A DNA stretch of 64,000 nucleotides from Misgurnus anguillicaudatus (taxonomy: Eukaryota; Chordata; Actinopteri; Cypriniformes; Cobitidae), in assembly GCF_027580225.2 (NCBI RefSeq), contig NC_073339.2, positions 38,678,501 to 38,742,500 on the forward strand, in the 5' to 3' direction. Both the position numbers and the translations under genes were made by a program. Position 1 is the stretch's first letter, and every line of letters begins with the position of its first letter. Below the pieces are notes generated by a model that saw only the letters and a list, made by a program, of their open reading frames with translations, made no database searches and was not told where the DNA came from. Shown here piece by piece: positions 53,936 through 64,000 of the stretch.

Positions 53936-56900
53936 CTGCCGATGACAAAGCACAATGAGCACAACACAAAGTGACAGAAAACACAAGACACACGTCTTGC
54001 TGAAGTACACAACCGCGGACCTCCTTCAAGAACCCAGATGCCGGTTTTGGCCGAGAAAGTACATGAATTTGATTGATTGGGATGCGTGAGATTTGCGAAA
54101 TTGTTTTGCGAGGGTTTTGTTAGGAGGCAAGAGGCAAATGTACCAAAGCAGGTAAAACAACGGTTAAGTCCATCCAACAGTAATACATTCATAGAGTGAC
54201 CACATCCAAAACAGATGGTAGTTTGAGCATCATGCCCCCAACCCACCATTATCAAAACTAGCGAATTGATCTTGAAGGCAGGAAAAGGTTCCGGGAGAGC
54301 CAATCAAAATTTGCATCGATTTGGTTGGTTAAAACAATACTTTACGCAAGGCAAATGCGTTTATTTTAACCACCAAATCACCGTGCAGAGGCTGAACGTG
54401 CCATGCGCTGGCAGTGAGGGTCCTAAACCAGCCAAACAGTGAAGAGCTCAAAATTAAAATCTGTGATTTAGCAAAAGTCCAGTCCATAGACGACGATGCA
54501 TTTGACATGGCAAACTATTCCCGTTTCCGCTCGGTCCCTATAACAAACCCTTTCCTCTGCCGTGGACTCTGTCCGGTAGAGTTGCAATAGCCTTCACTAA
54601 TAACACAATATACACAGCAAAATGGATATGAAAAGCCAATGAGGTCATCACGGTCACAGTCAACTACATCAACGCACAGGACTAGTGCACCAACACATCA
54701 CCACAAAAGGACATCTAGTATCTTATGTTTTTTTTTTTGCAGAAACATATTTATTATAAAAACAGCAATTCATTGGTGAATAAATTTGCAAGAAGTGTTC
54801 CCTGAGCATATTTGGTTCTCTTGTCTTTAATTTGTTTTTATTTTTTTACTTAACTGGTCTAGGCGGTAGCAAGGATGGTTAATGTGAGTGCTTAAGGTGC
54901 GTAGAGAAAAGGAAAAAACAAGGAGAAACAGATCACAAGTCAGATATATAGAAAACCAAAAGAAATGAGATTTATGCAGATGACCAAAGCAGGCATGCAC
55001 TGTTCAATAACCCGAGTCATCTTAGCAGTCTAAGTGCGCTTAGCTTGCAGCCGTCATTGATGTTCGGCGATCTCAACTGGCGCTTCAGTTGAGAGACCAA
55101 GCGAAAGCGGCTAACATTTAGAAAAGTTCTGCAGAATAGGCAGAAGCAGGGAAAAAAAGAGGGCCATGGTGAACATGAGGGCTGCAGAACTAAGAGGACA
55201 GTTCTAGCCTGGGACAGCTTTGCTCTACCAATACTATTAACATACCTCAAATCAAATAACGCCAGCATTAGAAGCAACTAGGTGTCCGGCGAAAATGCCA
55301 GCCGGGAGTTAAAGGTGCACTAAGTAGTTCAACACTTATTAACAGTAATTCTGAGAAACGTTTATTAAATGGCTTTTTATTCTAGGCTTTTGGGATTTTT
55401 AGAAGGATCTCTTGACAAAAATCCAACATAATATTAGAGCCCGACCGATTTATCGTTTTGCCGATTTTATCGGCCGATATGAGATGTCGCAGATATATCT
55501 GTATCGGCGTATAAGCCGCAGATATGCGCCGATATGAACGTTTGTTACAGAACACATTAAATGCATTTGAAAGATGTAAGTACTTGTTTGTCCAGCAGAG
55601 TGCGCCATACTGGTTGCTAATGGCGACCCAGATCACTCACTGTAGCCAGCCAATCCCCCACCCCCTTCACTTCAGTTCAGTCAGTCTCTCAGTTCAGGTG
55701 GCTGCAGTCACGCAGTGTCTTCTTCACAACATTTTTACACCTGGTATTAAGACGCGCTTTGGTCGATTGGATTATAAATGGACAAGAGAGACGCATTCCC
55801 GCTTACATTTGGTGTTTTTAATCCGTCTCTTTGTCGACTTGCGAGTTAAAACGCAAGCGGGAGAAATGACGCGAGACGGAGAAATGACACATTTAAACTA
55901 CGCGCAGCCGTGCACTTATATAACACTATATGAGATTACTGCTGCTTGTGTTGTTAGTTAACATGATCATTTCAGAGCAATTGATTCAATAAGCTCACGC
56001 AAATCTACACCCTTGCTAAATAAAAGAGGCGGAGCGAAGACGCTTTAGTTTTTATAAAAGTTTAAAGTTTGCACGGAACACTGGGTTTGTGTTATAAAAA
56101 CGTGCACAACATTAAACATAGCGTACATTAGTATGTGCTCCGTCAAGCATTGTCTTCGTAACTGTGAGTGGCTAACGTTAACTAATTTGTGAAGTACACA
56201 ACTTACTGTAAAGCTAATATTAATCAATGACTTCATAAGTTTCTCTTTATAACGTTATTCTCGTCAAAACTGCAAATGATGCAAGTTTTATGTATTTTGT
56301 TCTCTTTGTGTTTTAAAGTTATTTATAATAAGTCAAGTTTACTGTTTAGTGCACTGATATCCAACTAATTTTGGATAAAGTTTATTGTTAACTTCTTGCC
56401 TATAGTACATATCTTTGTCACATCAATATAAGTGTTGGATCACCACATTTGTGAGTGATCATTGCATTGCATTGTATTTATTCATAGTATATTATGTTAA
56501 AGTATATAGTTTATTCTATGTACAGTACTTTAGTATAATATACTGTAGTATATACTGAACTATAATATACACATAAAGAATATCGGCCGATATATCGTTA
56601 TCGGTCTTTTTGTACTCCCTAATATCTGTATCGGCCCGAAAAAACGCATATCGGTCGGGCTCTATATAATATACATAACTATATATAATGAACTGTATTG
56701 TTTTTATTAGCTTAGAATGAGCCATTTTTATCTCCATACAATGTGGGTCTCCTTACATGGAAGTTGCTGCCATGTTTCTACAGTAGCCCTAAACGGACAA
56801 CTGCTCTACAGAGTGCGTAACGTCGCTATGTCGTCTCAGACGGCAACATGTTTGTCCTGTGGCAGCTAGCGTAGTTTCCCCTTGCATTTCGAAATTGAGG

Positions 56901-59900
56901 TTGGTTGCAATTCATAATCTCACAACTAGACGGCGACCAAAAAACCCCACATTAAAATAAATACTCGGTGTTTCGAGTCAGTTTACATTATGCTAGCGCA
57001 GTTTATATCAAGCCCTCAAACAAGGTGGCTGTACTTTTTTTACGATTTGCCTTTCCCTCTCTAACATTGGGGTTAGGGGTGGGGTTTCGTTAGGTTTTTG
57101 TACATTTTTATACGATTAACTTTGTACGAATTAGCCAAGTACGAATTCTCGTGAGATCAGGCTGAGTATGTTTCTGTAAGATCGGAAAGTCCTAAAATCA
57201 TACTATCGACAGACTTTCTTTCTTTATGCCATTCCACCATGCATGGCTATATTAAAGTATTAAAATATGCTCATTTTCCAGCTCCCCTAGTTTTAAACAT
57301 TTGACCTTCACCCCTTTGAAATCCATTCAGCCGACCTCCGGGTCCGGCAGCACCACCCCCAACATAGCTCAGCATAATCCACTGAATCGGATTAGACCAT
57401 TAGCATTGTGGCATTTGCTGCCGTAACATGGCTGCAGGAGGCACAATGACACTACGCACTGCCCGAAAGTAGTCCCCTTCGTAACTTTCAATAGCAGGGG
57501 ACTATTTTCGGATAGTGCGTAATATCATTGCGCCTGCCGCAGCCATGTTACGCAGGAAAGTCATTGATTATTACGCCAGAATGAGAGTATAGTTCCTAAC
57601 CATATCTGAAAATTTTCATCGGTCTTAGTACATGCAACTACAGAAGAGTCAAGTTTTAAATAGGAAAAATATTGAAACTCTTTGGTTATTTTTAGCACAA
57701 TGCTAATGGTCCAATCAGATTCAATAGATTATGCCAAGCCACGCCAAAAGTGGCACCGCCAGACCCGGACATCAGCTGAATGGATTCCAAAAAGGCAAAA
57801 ATCAAATGCTCAAAACCAGAGGAGCTGGAAAATGAGCATTTCCAAAAAAAAGTGGAGTGTCCCTTTAATGGCAAGAACTGGTTTATTCATCCACAAGTGA
57901 ATCGATATACAGGTTAGGAGAGGGGCAATTTGGTATCTCCATATCACCTAACTTGCATGTTTGTGGCCTGTGGGATAAAACGGAGAACCCAGAGTAAACC
58001 CACGCTGACACAGGGAGAAAGTCATTGGACCTAGTTGGGGCTCGATCGACAGGGACCCTATCGACAGACTCGAAGCTGTCCAAGGACCAAGGAGTCAAGT
58101 CTTATTTTACACATGGCAGGATGCCCCTTCATGGCGGCAGCCATGTTGAGATCACATGACCAGCCATATAACTTTATTTGGGAAGATTTAAGGTATGGCA
58201 TTTATTATCAATAGCAAATGATACTAAAAATGTTATATTTTTAGAAAGATATCACTGGAAAACTTATATTTACGCCGGTAAAGCCATGAACACTGTTGAA
58301 TCTGCCAACATTATAAATGACCTAGTGCACCTTTAAGCATAAACATATTTACATGATGTCCGATAAACATTACAACTTTACATTAAATAATTTGTATTTA
58401 TTTTTTATATTCTTTATATTATATTCTTGGTTGCTTTATATATCGGCTGGCTTCAATGCCACCTGGAAACATAGTTGCTTAAAAGGAGAACTACTGTATT
58501 AGATACACTGTAATAGCACTAAACAAGCACTACTCTAATTAAATTTTCGATTGATAAGCTACACAATAAGTAACATTGACTAATCTCACAATTCATACAC
58601 AAGTTTTGATGTTTATCATATTGTACAAAATGCAGACATTGTGACAAATGCACACAAATGTATGACTTAAAATGGGTTAAACTTATTATGAAAGGCAAAA
58701 ATAAATAAGTGAAAAAAAAACTTGAGTACGAATGTGCAATATCTGCTCTGTTTTTTACAACAGTATAAGGGGGTAAATGGACAGCATGCATAGTGTGACA
58801 AATTATTTCTTGTGTATGTAAATGCTAATGACACTGCTCGTAATATAGTTATGAGTTTGACCAAGAGTTTGGTTACTGACGTGTGGCAGGTGAGTAAGAA
58901 GATGCAGGAAAATGAGTGTTAATGAGAAATGCATGAGAAAAGGAGGGATGTTAGTTTAGCAACATACACATAACCAATCAGATCAGCGAAGGGTTGTTTG
59001 TAGAAATCTTCATCCAGCACCCTGGGAGTCCCAGAGGAGAGCAGTGAAGCAGGAGAAAACAGAGAGAGGTAAAAAGGAGAAAACACTCATACAGAGCCAA
59101 AACACACTGCAGTGTTACCATAGCACTGTTAGCACCAAGCCAAGTACATTAAAGTGAACAACGCGCCGACAGATGGATTTACGCAGCACACCAGAGACAA
59201 ACAGCACATGTGAATACGAAGAATTTAGACGATTTAACATACAGAAGGTGTTGTTACACAATAAGGTGGCTTTATGCTATGGAGTTAGGTAATTTTTAAT
59301 ACTGCTATGCCAATAATACGTCAGCTAAAATCTGATTTTTGGGCGTGCAAAATAATTAATTTCATAGTGCGAGTTGCTGAAGTTTGTAAAATCCAGTCTT
59401 AATCTAAAAGAGACTGACATGACCTTACTCAGTTAATATTAGAAATATCAAGATTATACTTTCACTGAATGTTCTTTACATTACATAAGAGGATTTTATG
59501 TAAAATGTAAATCACAAAAAAGACTTAAGCTGGTTTTTCACATGTAGGGTGACTTTTTTAACTGCTATAGATCATGTGACTACAACACAGCAGCCAAGTG
59601 TCCAAGAGAAAGATCACATGACCAGTCCAAGGTCAGCATGTCAAATCTGTTTAGTTTCGAATGTTAAACTATTACAAAGGTTCACAAAGATAAATAAAAA
59701 TTTACATTGCTGAAAATGTAAGCGTACTTTACCGTTGTTCATTTATAACTCATAAAAGTACTTTAACACAGCATTTTATAAAAGGTGTCTAAAAAGGCAA
59801 AGTAGACTCTATAAATTCCAGATTCTCCTATAAAATAACCCCTGAGTTTCTCCTATAAGGCGCTTTTCCATAGCATAGTACCCCACGGGTCAACTTACTT

Positions 59901-62142
59901 TTGGGAGCTTTTCCATTGGGTGCAGTACATAGTACCCGATACTTTTTTCGTACCACCTCGGTTGGGGTTCCAAGCGATCCGAGCTGATACCAAAACGTGA
60001 CGCAAACACTGTAGATCACTGATTGGTCTGTGAGAATCGTCACTATCAGCGTTATCGCTATAATGTAAAAGATTAGCTTTACCTTAGTGCTAACTTGTGC
60101 GGTCTCGAGCAAACATGTTGTCATTTGTGCTCTGCTATAAGTTCCCAAACTCCCTTTTAGCGATGACAAACATCCACAGGTTGAGAATCAGGAACACCAT
60201 AACAGTTTTTTTCAGACTTGTAGTTTGTGGCGGCACATTCGCTGCATATATGCTTAAATGCAGCTTAAATGAGGCTCAGCGGAGCGCGTCGACTGACGCT
60301 GCGGTGTTCGTACAGAAACTGTGAGACAGAGGTAGTGATAAACGCGATGTGCAAACATCTATTTGGGTGGTCAATTTTGATTTTGTGGTGGACTGAGAAA
60401 TAAATGAATGTATGGAAATGTACAACGACACTCTCACTTGTATGATGTCACAGCAGTAGGCAGCGCAAATATAACGACATGCCTATAATCCCTCCCACTC
60501 CGAAGTGTTACTAAACTCGATGGAAAAGCTAACCAAGCCAAAGTGAGGTGAGCTGACCCGACCCAAACCAAACCGCGGGGCACTATGCAACGGAAAAGCG
60601 CCAATAGACTCCAACTACACTGTATTTGTCGTGTACCTGTTGTTGACTTTGGTCTTCTCCAGCTGTTCGTTCTGCCTGGTGTGCCACTCCTCCAGCTCCA
60701 GCTTTGCCTTCTCCTTCCACTCCACCTCCTGCTTACGCGAGTTAGCATCTGTGAACACAAGCAGAAGATATTTTAATTCTGATGTCTTCACAGATAGATA
60801 TCTGCATTAGGTCCATCACTACAGATTCTTCCTTAAATTACCGAGCTGCTCCAGTCGTTCCTGTTGCTCCTCTCTCCACTTCCTCAAGCTCTCTGGCTCG
60901 GCCTGTAATCGGTCTACACTTGAGATGGCAGCGTAAACATCTGAAGGACCATTACTCTCCTACAGAATGCATAAAGCAGAACGTGAGGACTCTGTAAATG
61001 GCCTTAGAGGCATCGCTATTACTATCTTTAACCTTTAAGAAAGGTAAAGATAAAACAGTACAAAACAATTACATTTAGTTACTAATTATTTAAGGGTTAC
61101 CCCAAAAGCAAAATGCATTCAAAACCAGCTAATGTGTGATATTAGAGAAAAAAACTTACTAATAACCACCATGTACCAATTAGATGTGCACATAAAGAAT
61201 TTAAGCCGATATATTGGAATGTGCCTTTTTGTACTCCCCAATATCGGAATTCCCCCAAAACCCACATTGGTCATGCTCTAGTAGGGGTGCGTGGGGCAAA
61301 AACTAACGCGGGGTTAGTTGTAACACGGACTGTTTACATTGTTGCACAAGGTTGAGCGATTTGGTTTTCCAATTTTTTCACGGTGCCAAAGTCTCCCATA
61401 AATTATTGGAATTGTATAATGTTTTCCCAGAGAGTTATCGATGAACGAGTGTTTTGATGGCATGTATGTACATTTTTTCATCATATGTTTTTTCGGTTTT
61501 TAAGTCGGGTGTGTAAGATACAAAATCCAATGCTACGTCATATTAATCAGTGTCTCGTTGACTAAAACATAGCATCATTTTGAAATATGTCTGCAGCTCT
61601 CTGCAACATTTTTGGTGGGCTTGAAAATATTTTGACCAAACGGGGTGAATTGTAACACTGTGTTACAACTAACCCCTCAGCACTTACGATATGAAAACCA
61701 CTAACGTTAGCGTAATTCTTGCCGTTGTTTTAAATAGGCTACACACTAATGATTGCTGGCTGCCACTAAAATAAATGTGCCTGTCTTATCAAAAATCATG
61801 TATCAAATTTATTTTTGTTAATTTCTTTAATATTGATTTAATAAGGTCACGTCAAAGATTGAAATCATAATGAAATGAATGGGTAAGTTGTAACGTTTGC
61901 ACTTCTGTCACATTTGGTGTAATTGTCCAAGAACTGTAAGTACTACAAACAAACTTCAAATGTTCATTTGTAGCAAAGATGTGTGTGTTGCTTGTGTAAA
62001 AATATAATTAACCAAACTCAAATATTTTTTGAATGATTGAGCCAAAACCAAAAAGCGTTAGGTTGTGCCCCACACTCCCCTACATTTTGTGCAAGTAGCC
62101 TTTAAGGTCTTACCCCATGCAGATCTCCATTAATTGCTCCAC
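53764..62142 (-). CDS. clta: clta, clathrin light chain A, exons 2-7 (5' end outside the window)
   Basis: Exons in transcript order: 62114-62142, 60842-60959, 60637-60748, 58968-59021, 54855-54890, 53764-53935. All junctions are GT-AG and in phase. The C-terminal exon reads SPGTEWERVARLCDFNPKSS, then KQAKDVSRMRSVLISLKQ and TPLVR, nearly identical to mammalian CLTA and distinct from CLTB. Exons 3-4 encode the central heavy-chain-binding helix (SVDRLQAEPESLRKWREEQ, ANSRKQEVEWKEKAKLELEE). The 54- and 36-nt exons match the two neuron-specific insertions of human CLTA in sequence, length and phase. With both, the window encodes 172 residues; the missing exon 1 should carry about 70-80 more, including the start codon and the conserved acidic Hsc70/Hip1R-binding stretch. 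Known role: regulatory subunit of the clathrin triskelion on coated pits and vesicles. The gene is tail-to-tail with sclt1. Confidence 0.95.
54855..54890 (-). CDS. clta: clta second neuron-type cassette exon (12 residues)
   Basis: Encodes THINHPCYRLD between split V and Q codons; human has TNINHPCYSLE. Length 36 nt as in mammals. Acceptor CTTAAG and donor GTTAAG are both weak, which fits optional inclusion. Confidence 0.88.
55309..58334. mobile_element. nested transposon block in clta intron between the two cassette exons
   Basis: Outer ends TTAAAGGTGCACTAAGTAG and TAGTGCACCTTTAA. Inside: family N at 55436-56663 (ends AGAGCCCGACCGAT / ATCGGTCGGGCTCT) and foldback family C at 57252-57868. Part of the remainder may be a further insertion. 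Confidence 0.65.
58968..59021 (-). CDS. clta: clta neuron-type cassette exon (18 residues)
   Basis: Encodes VLDEDFYKQPFADLIGY and a split valine; human has VADEAFYKQPFADVIGYV. Length 54 nt as in mammals. Acceptor TCCCAG, donor GTATGT. Brain-restricted inclusion is known in mammals and inferred here. Confidence 0.92.
59859..60604. mobile_element. TIR element adjoining clta exon 4
   Basis: Ends GGCGCTTTTCCATAGCATAG and CTATGCAACGGAAAAGCGCC. It ends 32 bases from the exon 4 donor side (60637). Confidence 0.8.
60637..60748 (-). CDS. clta: clta exon 4
   Basis: Encodes DANSRKQEVEWKEKAKLELE, then EWHTRQNEQLEKTKVNN. Acceptor TTCACAG, donor GTACAC. Confidence 0.95.
60842..60959 (-). CDS. clta: clta exon 3
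   Basis: Encodes ESNGPSDVYAAISSVDRLQ and AEPESLRKWREEQQERLEQL. Acceptor CTGTAG, donor GTAATT. Confidence 0.95.
61282..62092. mobile_element. TIR element adjoining clta exon 2
   Basis: Ends TAGGGGTGCGTGGGGCA and TGTGCCCCACACTCCCCTA. It lies about 21 bases from clta exon 2. Confidence 0.75.
62114..62142 (-). CDS. clta: clta exon 2 (29-nt microexon)
   Basis: Encodes GAINGDLHG after a split codon, aligning to human DGVMNGEYYQ. Acceptor TTGCAG, donor GTAAGA. It starts and ends in the phase needed to join exon 3 (ESNGPSDVYAAIS). Confidence 0.8.
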
Positions 62143-62298
62143 CTGCAAGGACAAAAAAATAGGAGCGTTACCAATGCATTTCTGGTCAAATTCTCAAGAC
62201 AGTATTGTCAACCTGCATCTCTACAAACTGAACTGTCCTCAGGTCAGTTGATGTTGACATAGTTGCAAGGATCTTTACTCAAATGGTGGTTCTGTCGC

Positions 62299-62668
62299 TT
62301 TAAAGGGGTCATGACATAAAGAATAAATTTTGCCTTGATCTATTGAAATATAACAGGTCTTGGTATCATTAATACATCCTGCAAGTTTCATAGTTTTTAA
62401 ACTCTCTTCTTATCTTAAAAAGATTGTTTGAGAAGCTGCATTTGTAGTGAAACTGCGTAGTATCCGCAGCATGTAGGCTGTCAATCATAGAAGTGGGCGG
62501 GACACTGAGCCAGGCCAAAACGTTCTTAAAGGGGAAACACAAATAAGAGGATGGGAAAATGTCATAATATGTTTTTTGCAGAAAAACATACAAATTTGAG
62601 TAATATTATAAGCACACCTCAGATAACATCATAAAATAATAAAAAGAAACCTGTCATGACCCCTTTAA
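62299..62668. mobile_element. MITE in clta intron 1
   Basis: Ends TTTAAAGGGGTCATGAC and GTCATGACCCCTTTAAA, nearly perfect inverted repeats. Confidence 0.85.
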
Positions 62669-63339
62669 ATGAGACACGTGACAGTACTATAGTGTTGATC
62701 TAATGAACAGGATATGGTCTTTCCCCCTTCCCAAGTCTTTGGTTTTGCTGACTTTTTCCCTTTCTTCCTGAAACAGTGGAAAACTTCCGTAACATCTTTT
62801 CTAGACACGTTTTCAATTTCTATCAGTCAGTTAATGATAAAACTCAAAAATCCTTTACTTTACTTTTTGTGCCCAACAAATGCAAGGCAAAGTATCTGAT
62901 TATGCAAGCCTGACTGATTTTGCAGACTATGCCAATGCATGGTACTTCTAAGATCATTGGTTCTGGAGTATGCCTTTGTTTCTTTGTAACAACATCCCCA
63001 TCATTATTTATTCAAACCCTTTGGGCCAAAGGGAGGAGCATTTGAGCCAACAACCACCAATAAGGAAACACCAAACACCTTGATGACATCATACGTAATA
63101 TTTTTCTCCTTTGATTTGTGACTTTAGAGGAACATTCAATGTCAAATAGAATGTATTCACAAAAAAGTAATCTTGGCCATTGTTAAGATTTAAAGTGGTT
63201 TGCAATGGGCATTTATAGAAGAAAGAAAGAGCAAAGAAAAACAGTAGAGGTCACATTTGCATTTCGAGCCATTCATTTATTCTGCTGAGGGGATGCTTTT
63301 GGTGGCTGGATGGTTTACAACACCTTGACAGGCTCATAG

Positions 63340-63615
63340 GGCTGAACGAGTTTTCGAATTGAACATTTTTGGTATCAGTGGCGAGTTCGAATTAAATATT
63401 TTGATAACCATCAGGGTAATTGATTCAAACATTTTATGAAATCGTAAGCGAGCTCAAATTAAACCTTTTTCATCAATGCGTTTGATTCTGAGAATCGTAA
63501 GCGTGTTCGAATCGAATCTTTAAATGAAAAGTCCGTTGGAATAACTCGTTTAAGGAATCGTCGGTGTGTTCGAATCAAACATTTTTGAACATCATTAATT
63601 TCAACGCGCCTACGG
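63340..63615. repeat. diverged tandem-like repeat in clta intron 1
   Basis: Five variants of (G/C)(A/T)GTTCGAATnnAA(A/C)nTTTT occur at about 63350, 63386, 63450, 63505 and 63567, with AATCGTAAGCG or AATCGTCGGTG between some of them. Confidence 0.5.
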
Positions 63616-64000
63616 TCCAGTCAGAATGACTCAAGTATAACAGTTAAAGGAACTAAATTTACACACACTGACAGCCCATACAGCCTTTAGTCCAAAGGTC
63701 ATCATACAATAAAAAGCCATCCGTTTCTACCGATCTAGAATTTTGCTGATACATGCAGTTTTAATACAGGAAATTATATATTTTAAAAAGGCACTATTAT
63801 AGACATTTAAACAATATATGTGGGGATTTAAATGTATAAATAACTCGATAACGACATGTTTCCTGTTGCCTATAACTGACATTCCTTTACTTAAATTATT
63901 GGGAAATCTAACCGGCTAACTTATCTGACTAGGTTTATCTGATCTGTAAAACAGCTCTGACAAACGTATTCATCACACACTGCGTTACTTCATACAGAGC

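Noticed and set aside
60434..60760. 108-codon minus-strand ORF
   Set aside because: An out-of-frame reading of clta exon 4 continued into the neighbouring transposon.
62143..64000. clta exon 1 with the start codon
   Set aside because: No MADFDPF-like or glycine/alanine/proline-rich start exon is visible on the minus strand; it must lie beyond the right edge.

Overview
This window looks like nuclear DNA of a teleost fish, most likely a cyprinid. Three spliced vertebrate genes with GT-AG introns lie in a background packed with short, AT-rich, hairpin-ended DNA transposons. Many of these repeats resemble ones I remember from zebrafish and its relatives (for example ends like TTAAAGGGATAGTTCACCC); the species itself cannot be fixed without a search.

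Layout. Positions 1-28339 hold no gene I can support. They contain terminal-inverted-repeat elements, simple repeats, decayed transposase pieces, and several low-repeat islands rich in TAATTA/ATTA-type motifs that look like conserved non-coding elements. Positions 28340-31183 (minus strand) hold the complete coding sequence of the fish counterpart of human C4orf33 (UPF0462 family; 5 coding exons, 203 residues). Positions 31917-50021 (plus strand) hold complete sclt1 (sodium channel and clathrin linker 1; 21 coding exons, 681 residues, about the length of human SCLT1). The two genes are head-to-head across about 0.7 kb containing two inverted CCAAT boxes, a likely shared promoter. From about 53424 to beyond the right edge (minus strand) lies clta (clathrin light chain A): exons 2 to 7, including both neuron-type cassette exons (54 and 36 nt). 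Exon 1 with the start codon is outside the window.

The C4orf33-SCLT1 head-to-head pair is also found in mammals, whereas clta next to sclt1 is not the human arrangement (human CLTA is on chromosome 9). All exon junctions were checked by phase: summed coding lengths are multiples of three and all splice sites are canonical, except one apparent GC-AG intron in sclt1. Gene roles: sclt1 is a coiled-coil protein of the distal appendages of the mother centriole needed for ciliogenesis; clta is the regulatory light chain of the clathrin triskelion; C4orf33 has no established function.

The most unusual features are in the transposon layer: an element inside an element inside another copy of the first family (sclt1 intron 19); two same-family MITEs inserted separately in one host element (51424-52633); a foldback carrying two mirrored THAP-type zinc-finger first exons (about 21600-22520); and a composite element present twice with the same internal insertion point. 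I found no convincing new gene system.
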